Shown one piece after another: positions 33,245 through 44,312 of a stretch of DNA of 64,000 bases. The stretch spans positions 1 to 64,000 of the forward strand of contig CAWKIV010000003.1 of assembly GCA_963849885.1 (NCBI GenBank), read 5' to 3'. The DNA comes from CADCTP01 sp963849885. Lineage in GTDB: Bacteria; Actinomycetota; Actinomycetes; Mycobacteriales; CADCTP01. The notes beneath the pieces were generated by a model, which ran no database searches, was not told the DNA's origin, and worked only from the letters and a program-made list of their open reading frames with translations. Position 1 is the stretch's first letter. The number at the start of each line of letters is the position of its first letter. The translations under genes and the position numbers were made by a program.

Positions 33245-33401
33245 CGGCCCAGCCTAGGGCGGGCGTCAGGCGGTGCGCTGCCGGGCCGCCGCGCCGGGCG
33301 ACGGCCACCGCGGCCGGGATCCGGGGGGTCGTCCCCCGGCCGACATCAGTCGGGCAGCCACCGGCGGAGCGAGCGAGGCGCCGCCGAGTGAGCGGAGCAG
33401 G
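33245..33401. repeat. Intergenic hairpin region after rpoZ, possible degenerate third element copy
   Basis: The 157-bp gap between rpoZ and coaBC has a 7-bp perfect hairpin CCGGGGG-N5-CCCCCGG (33321-33339) like the one opening the metK and mltG elements, and further on GUCGCCC-GGCGCGG resembling their UCGC-CCA-GCGA stem. The side next to rpoZ is a GAGCGAGCGAGG/GAGTGAGCGGAG purine-rich repeat like those in the pyr operon. Acts at least as a terminator. Confidence 0.5.
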
Positions 33402-33665
33402 CTACTCCGCGACCGACTCGTGGGTGAGCAGGCCGGAGTTGATCTCGCGGAGGGCGATCGAGAGCGGCTTCTCCTGCGGCTGGGTGTCGACCAGCGGGCC
33501 GACGTACTCCAGCAGGCCCTCGCCGAGCTGGCTGTAGTACGCGTTGATCTGGCGGGCGCGCTTGGCCGCGTAGATCACCAGCGCGTACTTCGAGCTGGTG
33601 CGCTCGAGCAGCTCGTCGATAGGGGGGTTGGTGATCCCCTCGGGGACCGCGACGGTGCCGGACAA
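33402..33665 (-). CDS. rpoZ: RNA polymerase omega subunit
   Basis: 87 residues: GITNPPIDELLERTSSKYALVIYAAKRARQINAYYSQLGEGLLEYVGPLV is the conserved actinobacterial omega core. The start appears to be TTG at 33665 (MSGTVAVPEG), 11 bases after AGGAAG, which lies within the end of gmk; no ATG or GTG is in frame before the conserved core. Translation from a TTG just 8 bases after the gmk stop suggests coupling with gmk. Confidence 0.94.
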   Translation of the reverse strand: MSGTVAVPEGITNPPIDELLERTSSKYALVIYAAKRARQINAYYSQLGEGLLEYVGPLVDTQPQEKPLSIALREINSGLLTHESVAE

Positions 33666-33673
33666 AGTGTCAA

Positions 33674-34273
33674 CTACTTCCTGCGCCGGGGAACTGGGTG
33701 CTCTATCAACGTTACCAACTCGTCGGCCGCGCGCTCGACCGAGTCGTTGACCACGGTGACGTCGAACTCCGCCTCGCTGGCCAGCTCGATCATGGCCTGG
33801 TCCAGCCGCTGCCGGATGATCTCCTCCGGCTCGGTGCCCCGCCCGGTCAGCCGCCGCTCCAGCTCGGCGAACGACGGCGGCGCCAGGAAGACGAACTGCG
33901 CGTCCGGCATCAGCTTGCGCACCTGCCGCATGCCCTGCAGCTCGATCACCAGGAACGCCGGCCGGCCGGCGGTCAGCCGGCGCAGCACCGGCTCCCGCGG
34001 GGTGCCGTAGAGGTTGCCGGCGTACTCGGCGTGCTCCAGCAGCTCCCCGGCCTCGATCATGTGCGCGATCCGGTCCCGGTCGACGAAGTGGTATTCCACC
34101 CCGTCGGTCTCGGTGGGCCGCGGCGCCCGGGTGGTCACCGAGGTGGACACCCAGACGTCGGGATGGCGGCGGCGCACCGCGGCCAGCACGGCGTCCTTGC
34201 CCACGCCGGAGGGACCGGACAGCACCGTCAGCCGGGCCTCGGCGGGCCCGTCGGCACCCGGGACGAGCGACAC
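33674..34273 (-). CDS. gmk: Guanylate kinase
   Basis: Phosphorylates GMP/dGMP to the diphosphate. 199 residues from the GTG at 34273 (VSLVPGADGPAEARLTVLSG), 12 bases after GAGGAG. The P-loop reads GPSGVGKDAV: the residue after the lysine is Asp, where the family normally has Ser or Thr to hold magnesium. The rest is conventional: STSVTTRAPRPTETDGVEYHFVD for GMP binding, LVIELQGMRQVRK, EIIRQRLDQA for the lid. A longer form from 34348 is possible but overlaps mIHF. Confidence 0.92.
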   Translation of the reverse strand: MSLVPGADGPAEARLTVLSGPSGVGKDAVLAAVRRRHPDVWVSTSVTTRAPRPTETDGVEYHFVDRDRIAHMIEAGELLEHAEYAGNLYGTPREPVLRRLTAGRPAFLVIELQGMRQVRKLMPDAQFVFLAPPSFAELERRLTGRGTEPEEIIRQRLDQAMIELASEAEFDVTVVNDSVERAADELVTLIEHPVPRRRK

Positions 34274-34289
34274 AGGACGGAGCGTCTCC

Positions 34290-34619
34290 TCAGGAGGAGT
34301 CGGCGGACGCGCCGAACTCCCGCTCGAGGGCGCTGCGCTGCTTGGCACCCAGACCCCGTACCCGCCGGGTCGGCGAGATCTCCAGCCGCTCCATGATCTT
34401 GGCGGCCCGGGCCTTGCCGACGCCCGGCATCGACTCCAGCACTGCGGAGACCCGCATCTTGCCGATGATGTCGTCGGACTCGCCGGCGGAGAGGACCTCC
34501 GCGATGGAGACCCCGTTGCGCTTGAGTCGCTCCTTCACTTCCGCCCGGGCTTTGCGGGCCGCGGCGGCCTTCTCCAGCGCGGCGGCACGCTGCTCCGGGG
34601 TGAGGGGCGGGAGGGGCAC
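34290..34619 (-). CDS. mihF: Actinobacterial integration host factor mIHF
   Basis: Small DNA-bending nucleoid protein unrelated to enterobacterial IHF. 109 residues: an N-terminal basic helix PEQRAAALEKAAAARKARAEVKERL and a helix-two-turn-helix with SMPGVGKARAAKIMERLEISPTRRVRGLGAKQRSALEREF, the family signature. Located upstream of gmk as in most actinobacteria. GTG start. Confidence 0.95.
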   Translation of the reverse strand: MPLPPLTPEQRAAALEKAAAARKARAEVKERLKRNGVSIAEVLSAGESDDIIGKMRVSAVLESMPGVGKARAAKIMERLEISPTRRVRGLGAKQRSALEREFGASADSS

Positions 34620-34710
34620 CTGAGATCTCCTCGGACGGGGCGGACGATGTGCGGCAACTTAGCGAGCCGCGACCCCCAGGGGCAACGTCGCAGCGCCAGT
34701 ACGCCCCGGA

Positions 34711-35580
34711 TCAGCCGGATCCGGACGCCCGGTGTGACCGGATCGTGTCGACCTCGGCCGCCAGCCGGGCCGCCGCGGCCCGCAGCCGGGCCACGTCCGG
34801 ACCGGCCCCGAGCACCTCCCGGGAGGCCGCCGGCAGCACGTCCGGCAGCGCCGCACCGAAGACCGCGGGCAGGTCGGCGGCGGCCGCGCCCTGGGCGCCG
34901 AGGCCGGGTGCCAGCACCGGCCCGCGCAGGTGGTCCAGCCGGTGCCCGTGCCCGGCCACGGTGGCGCCGACCACGACTCCGACCGAGCCGAGCGGGCCGC
35001 CGGTGCCGGCCAGCTCGGCCGCGTTCGCGGTGGCCACCTCGTCGAGCACCCGTTGGGCGACGGTGCGCCCGTCCGGCCCGGTGGCGCGCTGCACCGCGGC
35101 GCCCTCCGGGTTGGAGGTCAGGGCGAGCACGAAGACGCCGGCGCCGTGCGCGTACGCCGCGTCCAGCAGCGGGCGCAGCGAGCCGAAGCCCAGGTACGGG
35201 CTGGCGGTCAGCGCGTCCGCGGCCAGCGGCGAGGCCGGGTCGGTGTACGCGCCGGCGTAGCCGGCCATGGTGGAGCCGATGTCGCCGCGCTTGACGTCGA
35301 GCAGGGCCAGCGCGCCGGCCGCCCGGATGCCGGCCAGCACCCGCTCCAGCACCGCGATCCCGCGGCTGCCGAAGCGCTCGAAGAACGCCGACTGCGGCTT
35401 GAGCACGGCCACCCGGTCGGCCAGCGCGTCCACCACGGTGAGCGCGAACCGCTCCAGCCCGGCCGGGTCGGCCGGCAGCCCCCAGTCGCGCAGCAGCGGC
35501 AGGTGCGGGTCGATGCCGACGCACAGCGGTCCCCGCTCGGCGACCGCCGCCGCCAGCCGGCTGCCGAAGGCCTCGCTCAC
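34711..35580 (-). CDS. pyrF: Orotidine-5'-phosphate decarboxylase (type 2)
   Basis: Last step of UMP synthesis. 289 residues. VLKPQSAFFERFGSRG, then the catalytic LLDVKRGDIGSTMAGYA (DxKxxD) identifies the long type 2 family, with VLAPGLGAQG as the phosphate loop. The GTG at 35580 is overlapped by the stop of a 7-codon mini-ORF, so ribosomes may arrive by relay from pyrD. Last gene of the pyr cluster. Confidence 0.95.
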   Translation of the reverse strand: MSEAFGSRLAAAVAERGPLCVGIDPHLPLLRDWGLPADPAGLERFALTVVDALADRVAVLKPQSAFFERFGSRGIAVLERVLAGIRAAGALALLDVKRGDIGSTMAGYAGAYTDPASPLAADALTASPYLGFGSLRPLLDAAYAHGAGVFVLALTSNPEGAAVQRATGPDGRTVAQRVLDEVATANAAELAGTGGPLGSVGVVVGATVAGHGHRLDHLRGPVLAPGLGAQGAAAADLPAVFGAALPDVLPAASREVLGAGPDVARLRAAAARLAAEVDTIRSHRASGSG

Positions 35581-35695
35581 CGTGTCCGCTCCTCGCTCAC
35601 AGTGCCCGCTCCTCGGACAGGCCGGCAGGCGCGAGCGCCGGCCGGCCGGCCCTCGTCGCTCCCCGCTCGCGCTGCGAGCCCTCGCGCTCGCTCAC
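35577..35695 (-). other. Two mini-ORFs bridging pyrD and pyrF
   Basis: The pyrD stop overlaps a GTG (35693-35695) that opens a 32-codon ORF ending at 35597. That stop overlaps another GTG opening a 7-codon ORF (VSEERTR), whose stop at 35577 overlaps the pyrF GTG. Each mini-ORF ends in GAGGAGCGG followed by about eight bases and the next GTG, so each carries the Shine-Dalgarno for the next. The peptides (SEREGSQRERGATRAG...) look like translated repeat DNA, not folded proteins. Confidence 0.55.
35661..35692. repeat. Purine-rich repeat, copy 1 (pyrD-pyrF)
   Basis: Contains CCGCTCGCGCTGCGAGC followed by CTCGCGCTCG on the plus strand; the same module recurs at 44322-44353 between pyrR and pyrB with two or three changes. 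Read on the minus strand it supplies Arg/Glu/Ser-rich codons and SD-like purine runs. Confidence 0.7.
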
Positions 35696-36714
35696 AGGTC
35701 GTCCTCGCCGAGGCGCCAGAGCGGGCGGGGCGGGGCGGCGGTGCGGTCGGGCCGGTGCTCGTCGCCGACCTTGGCCCGGTGGGCGTAGCCGACGGCGTCG
35801 GCGAGCCGGGCGAAGCCGCGCTCGGCGAGCGCGGCGCGCAGCTCGGCCAGCACCCGGCCGGGCGCGGACGGGTCGCCGAAGACCGCGGTGCCCACCGACA
35901 CCGCGGACGCCCCGGCGAGCACGAACTGCAGCGCGTCCAGCCCGCTGGTGATCCCGCCGGCGCCGAGGACGGGCACGTCCGGCAGCGCCGCGTGCACCTG
36001 CCACACGCACCGGACCGCGACCGGCCGGATGGCCGGCCCGGACAGCCCGCCGGTGGTGCCGGCCAGCACCGGGCGCAGCGTGTCCGGGTCGATCACCAGC
36101 CCGAGCAGCGTGTTGATCAGGGTCAGCCCGTCCGCGCCGGCCCGCACGCAGGCCCGGGCGACGGCGACGATGTCGGTGACGTCCGGGGACAGCTTGGCCA
36201 GCACCGGGATCCCGTCCGGCGTCTCGGCCCGGACCGCGGCCACCACCCGGGCGGCCGCGTCCGGGTCGCAGGCGAAGACCTGGCCGCGGTCCTCCACGTT
36301 CGGGCAGGAGATGTTGACCTCGATCGCGACCAGCGCCGGCGCGTGCCGCAGCCGGCGGGCCAGCTCGGCGTAGTCGGCCACGCTGCCGCCGGCGATGCTG
36401 ACCACCGCCCGGGCGGCCCGCGACGCCAGCCAGGGCAGGTCGTGCGCGACGAACGCGTCCACCCCGGGGTTCTGCAGGCCGATCGAGTTGAGCATGCCGC
36501 TCGGCGTCTCGGCCATCCGCGGGGTCGGCCGGCCGGCCCGCGGGGCCAGGGTGACCGACTTGGTCACCACCGCGCCGAGCGAGGCGACCGGGACGAACGG
36601 CTCCAGCTCCCGGCCGGCGGCCGCGCAGCCGGACGCGGTCAGCACCGGGTTGGGCAAGGCGGCCGCGCCGAGCGCGGTGGACAGGTCGACCGCGTCGGCC
36701 GCCAGCGCGGTCAC
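35692..36714 (-). CDS. pyrD: Dihydroorotate dehydrogenase B, catalytic subunit
   Basis: FMN enzyme oxidising dihydroorotate to orotate. 340 residues: VTKSVTLAPRAGRPTPRMAETPSGMLNSIGLQNPG, IEVNISCPNVEDRG (class 1B uses Cys as catalytic base, seen here in NISCPN), LTLINTLLGLVID, GAGGITSGLDALQFVLAGA for FMN phosphate. Being class 1B it works as a complex with PyrK, whose stop overlaps its GTG start. NAD is therefore the probable electron acceptor. Confidence 0.95.
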   Translation of the reverse strand: MTALAADAVDLSTALGAAALPNPVLTASGCAAAGRELEPFVPVASLGAVVTKSVTLAPRAGRPTPRMAETPSGMLNSIGLQNPGVDAFVAHDLPWLASRAARAVVSIAGGSVADYAELARRLRHAPALVAIEVNISCPNVEDRGQVFACDPDAAARVVAAVRAETPDGIPVLAKLSPDVTDIVAVARACVRAGADGLTLINTLLGLVIDPDTLRPVLAGTTGGLSGPAIRPVAVRCVWQVHAALPDVPVLGAGGITSGLDALQFVLAGASAVSVGTAVFGDPSAPGRVLAELRAALAERGFARLADAVGYAHRAKVGDEHRPDRTAAPPRPLWRLGEDDL

Positions 36715-37600
36715 GCCGGCGCCCCGGCCGGCAGCGCGTCGGCCGGGCCGCCGGGCGCGCCCAGGGCGTCCGGCGGCACGGTCCCCACGTCCGACCAGCG
36801 GACCCGCTCGGCCGGGAACACCGGCCCGTCCACGCACGACCGGACCATCCGGGTCACCCCGTCCTCCCCGACCACCGGCAGCACGCAGGTCATGCACACC
36901 CCGATCCCGCAGGCCATGGACTCCTCCACGGCGACCTGGCAGGGCAGCCCGTACGACTCGGCGACCGCGCCGACCTCGCGCAGCATCGCCATCGGGCCGC
37001 ACGCGTACACGGCCAGCGCCCCGGTCCGCTCCAGCTCGTCGGGCAGCACGTCGACGACGGTGCCGCGCACCCCGGCCGAGCCGTCGTCGGTGGTCACGGT
37101 GACCGCGCCGGCGGTCCGCTTGGCCTCCAGCTCGCCGAACACCCGGTCCGCGGTGCCGCCGCCGAGCACGAAGTCGACCCGGCACTCCCGGGCCCGCAGC
37201 GCCTCGGCCAGGCCGAAGAGCGGGGCCGAGCCGTAGCCGCCGCCGACCAGCAGGCAGCCGGTCGGCGCGCCGGGCAGCCGGAACGGGGTGCCCAGCGGGC
37301 CGACCAGGTCCAGCGGCTCCCCCGGCCGCACCCCGGCCAGCCACTCGGTGCCCCGCCCGTGCACGCCGACCACGAACTGCACGGTCCCCGAGTACGCCCC
37401 CGTCGGGGTGGCCCGGTAGAGCGCGAAGGACCGGCGCAGCAGCAGCGCGGACACCGGCCCGCCGACCGACACGGCGACGAACTGCCCGGGCCGGGCCCGC
37501 TCGGCGATCCGGCCGGCGGCCACCTCGAGCAGGTGGTACGCCCCCACCCGGCGGCGGCCCAGCACCTCCCCGCGGACCTGCACCGGCCCCCGATCGACGG

Positions 37601-37604
<4 letters not shown>
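36711..37604 (-). CDS. pyrK: Dihydroorotate dehydrogenase electron-transfer subunit
   Basis: 297 residues of the ferredoxin-NADP reductase fold: FAD-binding barrel with SALLLRRSFALYRA, NAD domain LLVGGGYGSAPLFGLAEAL and ACGPMAML, and a C-terminal [2Fe-2S] site with cysteines in ESMACGIGVCMTCVLPV and RSCVDGPVF. Passes electrons from PyrD to NAD. The GTG at 37604 overlaps the carB stop. The C-terminal 20 residues are a Gly/Pro/Ala tail beyond the usual end. Confidence 0.94.
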
Positions 37605-40915
<3,311 letters not shown>

Positions 40916-40923
<8 letters not shown>

Positions 40924-42020
40924 CGGCCATCACCTCGACGAAGCGGTCGAAGAGGTGGTCGGCGTCGTGCGGCCCGGCCGCCGCCTCGGGGTGGTACTGC
41001 ACGCTGAAGGCCGGCCGGTCCAGGCAGCGCAGGCCCTCGACCACGCCGTCGTTGAGGTTCACGTGGGAGACGCCGACCCGGCCGAACTCGCGTCTCCGAC
41101 TCCGGCGGCGCGTCCACCGCGAAGCCGTGGTTGTGCGCGGTCACCTCGACCCGGCCGGTGGCGTTGTCCCGCACCGGCTGGTTGAGGCCGCGGTGGCCGT
41201 ACCGCAGCTTGTACGTGCCGAAGCCGAGCGCCCGGCCCAGGATCTGGTTGCCGAAGCAGATGCCGAACAGCGGCACCCCGGCGCCGAGCACCGCCCGGAC
41301 CACCGCGACCGGCCCGTCGGTGGCGGCCGGGTCGCCCGGGCCGTTGGACACGAACACCCCGTCCGGGTCCCGGGCCAGCACCTCGTCCGGAGTGGACCAG
41401 GCCGGCAGCACGTGCGTCTCGATCCCCCGCTCGGCCATCCGGCGCGGGGTCATCCGCTTGATGCCGAGGTCGAGCGCGACCACCACCTTGCGCTTCTCCC
41501 CCACCGCCGGCACCACGTACGGCTCCTTGGTGGACACCTCGTGGGCCAGGTCGGCGCCGAGCATCCCCGGCGCCTGGCGGACCCGCTCGAGCAGGGCGGC
41601 CGGGTCGGTCTCCACTGAGGACAGCCCGACCCGCATCGCCCCGCGCTCGCGCAGGTGCCGGGTCAGCGCCCGGGTGTCCACACCGGACACCCCGACCACG
41701 CCCGCCGCCGCCAGCTCGTCCTGCAGGCTGCGCCGGGACCGCCAGGACGACGGCCGCGGGGCCGGGTCGCGGACCACGTAGCCGGCCACCTGCACCCGGC
41801 CGGACTCCGGGTCCTCGTCGTTGACCCCGGTGTTGCCGATGTGCGGCGCGGTCATCACCACCACCTGCCGGTGGTACGACGGGTCGGTCAGCGTCTCCTG
41901 GTAGCCGGTCATCCCGGTGGCGAAGACGGCCTCCCCGATCGTCTCCCCCTCCGCGCCGTACGGCTCGCCGCGGAAGGTCCGCCCGTCCTCCAGCACCAGC
42001 AGGGCGGTCACTCCGTCCAC
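40916..42020 (-). CDS. carA: Carbamoyl-phosphate synthase small subunit (frameshifted as assembled)
   Basis: Glutaminase subunit feeding ammonia to CarB. The N-terminal domain LLVLEDGRTFRGEPYGAEG and the nucleophile loop LFGICFGNQILGRALG are in one frame; the catalytic His/Glu segment FSVQYHPEAAAGPHDADHLFDRF is in another. The switch is at GAGACGCGAGTTC (about 41087-41093), where one extra C turns ETEFGRVGVSHVNLNDG into ETRVRPGRR. Total length is 3n+1, consistent with one inserted base. The start GTG at 42020 has GGAGG six bases upstream; an internal GTG at 42011 overlaps the stop of the upstream mini-ORF. Confidence 0.9.
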
Positions 42021-42094
42021 TGTTCGCCTCCGAGCTCGCTCCGCTCCTCGGGCGCCTGGGGCGCCCTGCGATGCTCACTCACCCGTCGCCTCAC
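42008..42094 (-). other. Mini-ORF between pyrC and carA
   Basis: A GTG at 42094 overlaps the pyrC stop and opens 28 codons (VRRRVSEHRRAPQAPEERSE...) ending at 42008, inside the first codons of carA. It carries the carA Shine-Dalgarno (GGAGG). The SEHRRAPQAPEERSELGG-type string reads like translated intergenic repeat DNA. Likely a translational bridge and not a functional peptide. Confidence 0.5.
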
Positions 42095-43362
42095 CGGACC
42101 GCCTTCCCGTCGAGGACGGTGGGCTCGCCGCGCAGGAAGGTGGCCACCACCCGGGCCGGCAGCTCCCGGCCCGCGTACGGCGAGTTGCGGCTGCGGCTGG
42201 CCGAGGCGGCCGGGTCGACCGTCCACCGGGCGGCCGGGTCGACCAGCGTGAGCGAGGCCGGCGCGCCCTCCTCCAGGGCCGGCGGGGTCAGCCCGCCGAT
42301 GCGCGCCGGGGTCGCCGACATCCGCTCGGCCAGCCCGCGCCAGTCCAGCAGGCCGGTCTCCAGCATGGCCAGCACCGCCACCGACAGCGCGGTCTCCAGC
42401 CCGAGCATGCCGGGCCGGGCCGCGCCCCACTCGGTCTCCTTGTCCTCCAGCGCGTGCGGCGCGTGGTCGGTGGCCACGGCGTCGATGGTGCCGTCGGCCA
42501 GCCCGGCCCGCAGCGCGGCCACGTCGTCCGCGGTCCGCAGCGGCGGGTTGACCTTGTAGACCGGGTCGTACGTGGCCGCCAGCTCGTCGGTCAGCAGCAG
42601 GTGGTGCGGGGTCACCTCGGCGGTCACCCGGGTGCCGCGGGCCTTGGCCCAGCGCAGGATCTCCACCGAGCCGGCGGTGGAGACGTGGCACACATGCAGC
42701 CTCGACCCGACGTGGCCGGCCAACAGCACGTCCCGGGCGATCATCGCCTCCTCGGCGGCGGCCGGCCAGCCGGCCAGCCCGAGGCGGGCCGCCACCACAC
42801 CTTCGTTGGCCTGCGCGCCGGCGGTCAGCCGCGGCTCCTCGGCGTGCTGGGCGACCACCCCGTCGAAGGCCTTGACGTACTCCAGGGCCCGGCGCATCAG
42901 CTGCGGGTCGGCCACCGCGAGCCCGTCGTCGGAGAAGACCCGCACCCGGGCCGCCGAGTCGGCCATCGCGCCGAGCTCGGCCAGCCGCTCGCCGCCCAGC
43001 CCGACGGTGACCGCGCCGACCGGGCGGACGTCCACCAGCCCGGCCTCCCGGCCCAGCCGCCAGACCTGCTCGACCACGCCGGCGGTGTCGGCCACCGGGT
43101 CGGTGTTGGCCATCGCGTGCACCGCGGTGTAGCCGCCCAGCGCGGCCGCCCGGGAGCCGGTCTGCACCGTCTCCGCGTCCTCCCGGCCGGGCTCGCGCAG
43201 GTGGGTGTGCAGGTCGACCAGGCCGGGCAGCGCGACCAGCCCGGCCGCGTCCACCACCTGGGCGCCGCGGGCGCTGCCCTCGGCGATCACCCCGTCCCGG
43301 ACGAGCAGGTCGGTGGGCGCCCCGCCGTACGGGGCGACGCCCTTGATCAGCCAGCTGCTCAC
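42091..43362 (-). CDS. pyrC: Dihydroorotase
   Basis: Zinc amidohydrolase closing carbamoyl aspartate. 423 residues, class I type: metal ligands in VDLHTHLREPGREDAETV, the carboxylated-Lys region, HVCHVSTAGSVEILRWAK, EVTPHHLLLTDE and DAVATDHAPHALEDKE. The GTG at 43362 overlaps the pyrB stop. Class I enzymes often associate with PyrB, which fits the adjacent genes. Confidence 0.95.
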   Translation of the reverse strand: MSSWLIKGVAPYGGAPTDLLVRDGVIAEGSARGAQVVDAAGLVALPGLVDLHTHLREPGREDAETVQTGSRAAALGGYTAVHAMANTDPVADTAGVVEQVWRLGREAGLVDVRPVGAVTVGLGGERLAELGAMADSAARVRVFSDDGLAVADPQLMRRALEYVKAFDGVVAQHAEEPRLTAGAQANEGVVAARLGLAGWPAAAEEAMIARDVLLAGHVGSRLHVCHVSTAGSVEILRWAKARGTRVTAEVTPHHLLLTDELAATYDPVYKVNPPLRTADDVAALRAGLADGTIDAVATDHAPHALEDKETEWGAARPGMLGLETALSVAVLAMLETGLLDWRGLAERMSATPARIGGLTPPALEEGAPASLTLVDPAARWTVDPAASASRSRNSPYAGRELPARVVATFLRGEPTVLDGKAVR

Positions 43363-44312
43363 GCCGGGCCTCCCCCGAGAAGCGTGGTCCCTTGGGGGGA
43401 GGGGCCCCCGAGAAGGAGATAGAGCACGGCCATCCGGACGGAGACCCCGTTGGACACCTGCTCCACGATCGTGGACCGCCGCGGGTCGTCGGCGACCTCG
43501 GCGGCGATCTCCATCCCCCGGTTCATCGGGCCCGGGTGCATGACGATGGCCTCGTCCGGCAGCAGGCCCATCCGGTGCCGGTCCAGCCCGTACCGGCGGC
43601 TGTACTCGCGCTCGGACGGGAAGTAGGCCTGGCCCATCCGCTCCCGCTGCACCCGCAGCATCATCACCACGTCCGCCTTGGGCAGGCTGGCGTCCAGGTC
43701 GTACGAGACCGCGGCCGGCCACGCCTCCACCCCGACCGGCAGCAGCGTCGGCGGCGCGACCAGGGTCACCTCGGCGCCCAGGGTGGCCAGCAGCAGCACG
43801 TTGGAGCGGGCCACCCGGCTGTGCAGCACGTCCCCGACCACCGCCACCCGCAGGCCCTCCAGGCGGCCCAGCCGGCGCCGCATCGTGTACGCGTCCAGCA
43901 GCGCCTGGGTCGGGTGCTCGTGGGTGCCGTCGCCGGCGTTGACCACGCTGCCGCGCAGCCAGCCGGCCAGCCGGTGCGGCGCGCCGGACAGCGAGTGCCG
44001 CACCACCACCGCGTCCGCGCCCATCGCCTCCAGGGTCAGCGCGGTGTCCTTGAGCGACTCGCCCTTGGACACGCTGGAGCCCTTCGCGGAGAAGGTGACC
44101 ACGTCCGCGGACAGCCGCTTGGCCGCCAGCTCGAAGGAGATCCGGGTCCGGGTGGAGTCCTCGAAGAAGAGGTTGACCACGGTCCGGCCGCGCAGCGTGG
44201 GCAGCTTCTTGACCTCGCGGCCGACCAGCTGCTCGTCGATCCGGGCGGCGGTGTCCAGCACCGCCAGCGCCTCGTCCCGGGTCAGGTCGGCCGCCGACAG
44301 CAGGTGCCTCAC
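43359..44312 (-). CDS. pyrB: Aspartate carbamoyltransferase catalytic subunit
   Basis: 317 residues: carbamoyl-phosphate motif FFEDSTRTRISFELAAKRL, HSLSGAPHRLAG, NAGDGTHEHPTQALLDAYT and MHPGPMNRGMEI. No pyrI regulatory subunit gene is present, as usual in actinobacteria. The GTG at 44312 overlaps the pyrR stop and is preceded by GGAGGG within a purine-rich repeat. Competes with ArgF for carbamoyl phosphate. Confidence 0.96.
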   Translation of the reverse strand: MRHLLSAADLTRDEALAVLDTAARIDEQLVGREVKKLPTLRGRTVVNLFFEDSTRTRISFELAAKRLSADVVTFSAKGSSVSKGESLKDTALTLEAMGADAVVVRHSLSGAPHRLAGWLRGSVVNAGDGTHEHPTQALLDAYTMRRRLGRLEGLRVAVVGDVLHSRVARSNVLLLATLGAEVTLVAPPTLLPVGVEAWPAAVSYDLDASLPKADVVMMLRVQRERMGQAYFPSEREYSRRYGLDRHRMGLLPDEAIVMHPGPMNRGMEIAAEVADDPRRSTIVEQVSNGVSVRMAVLYLLLGGPSPQGTTLLGGGPA

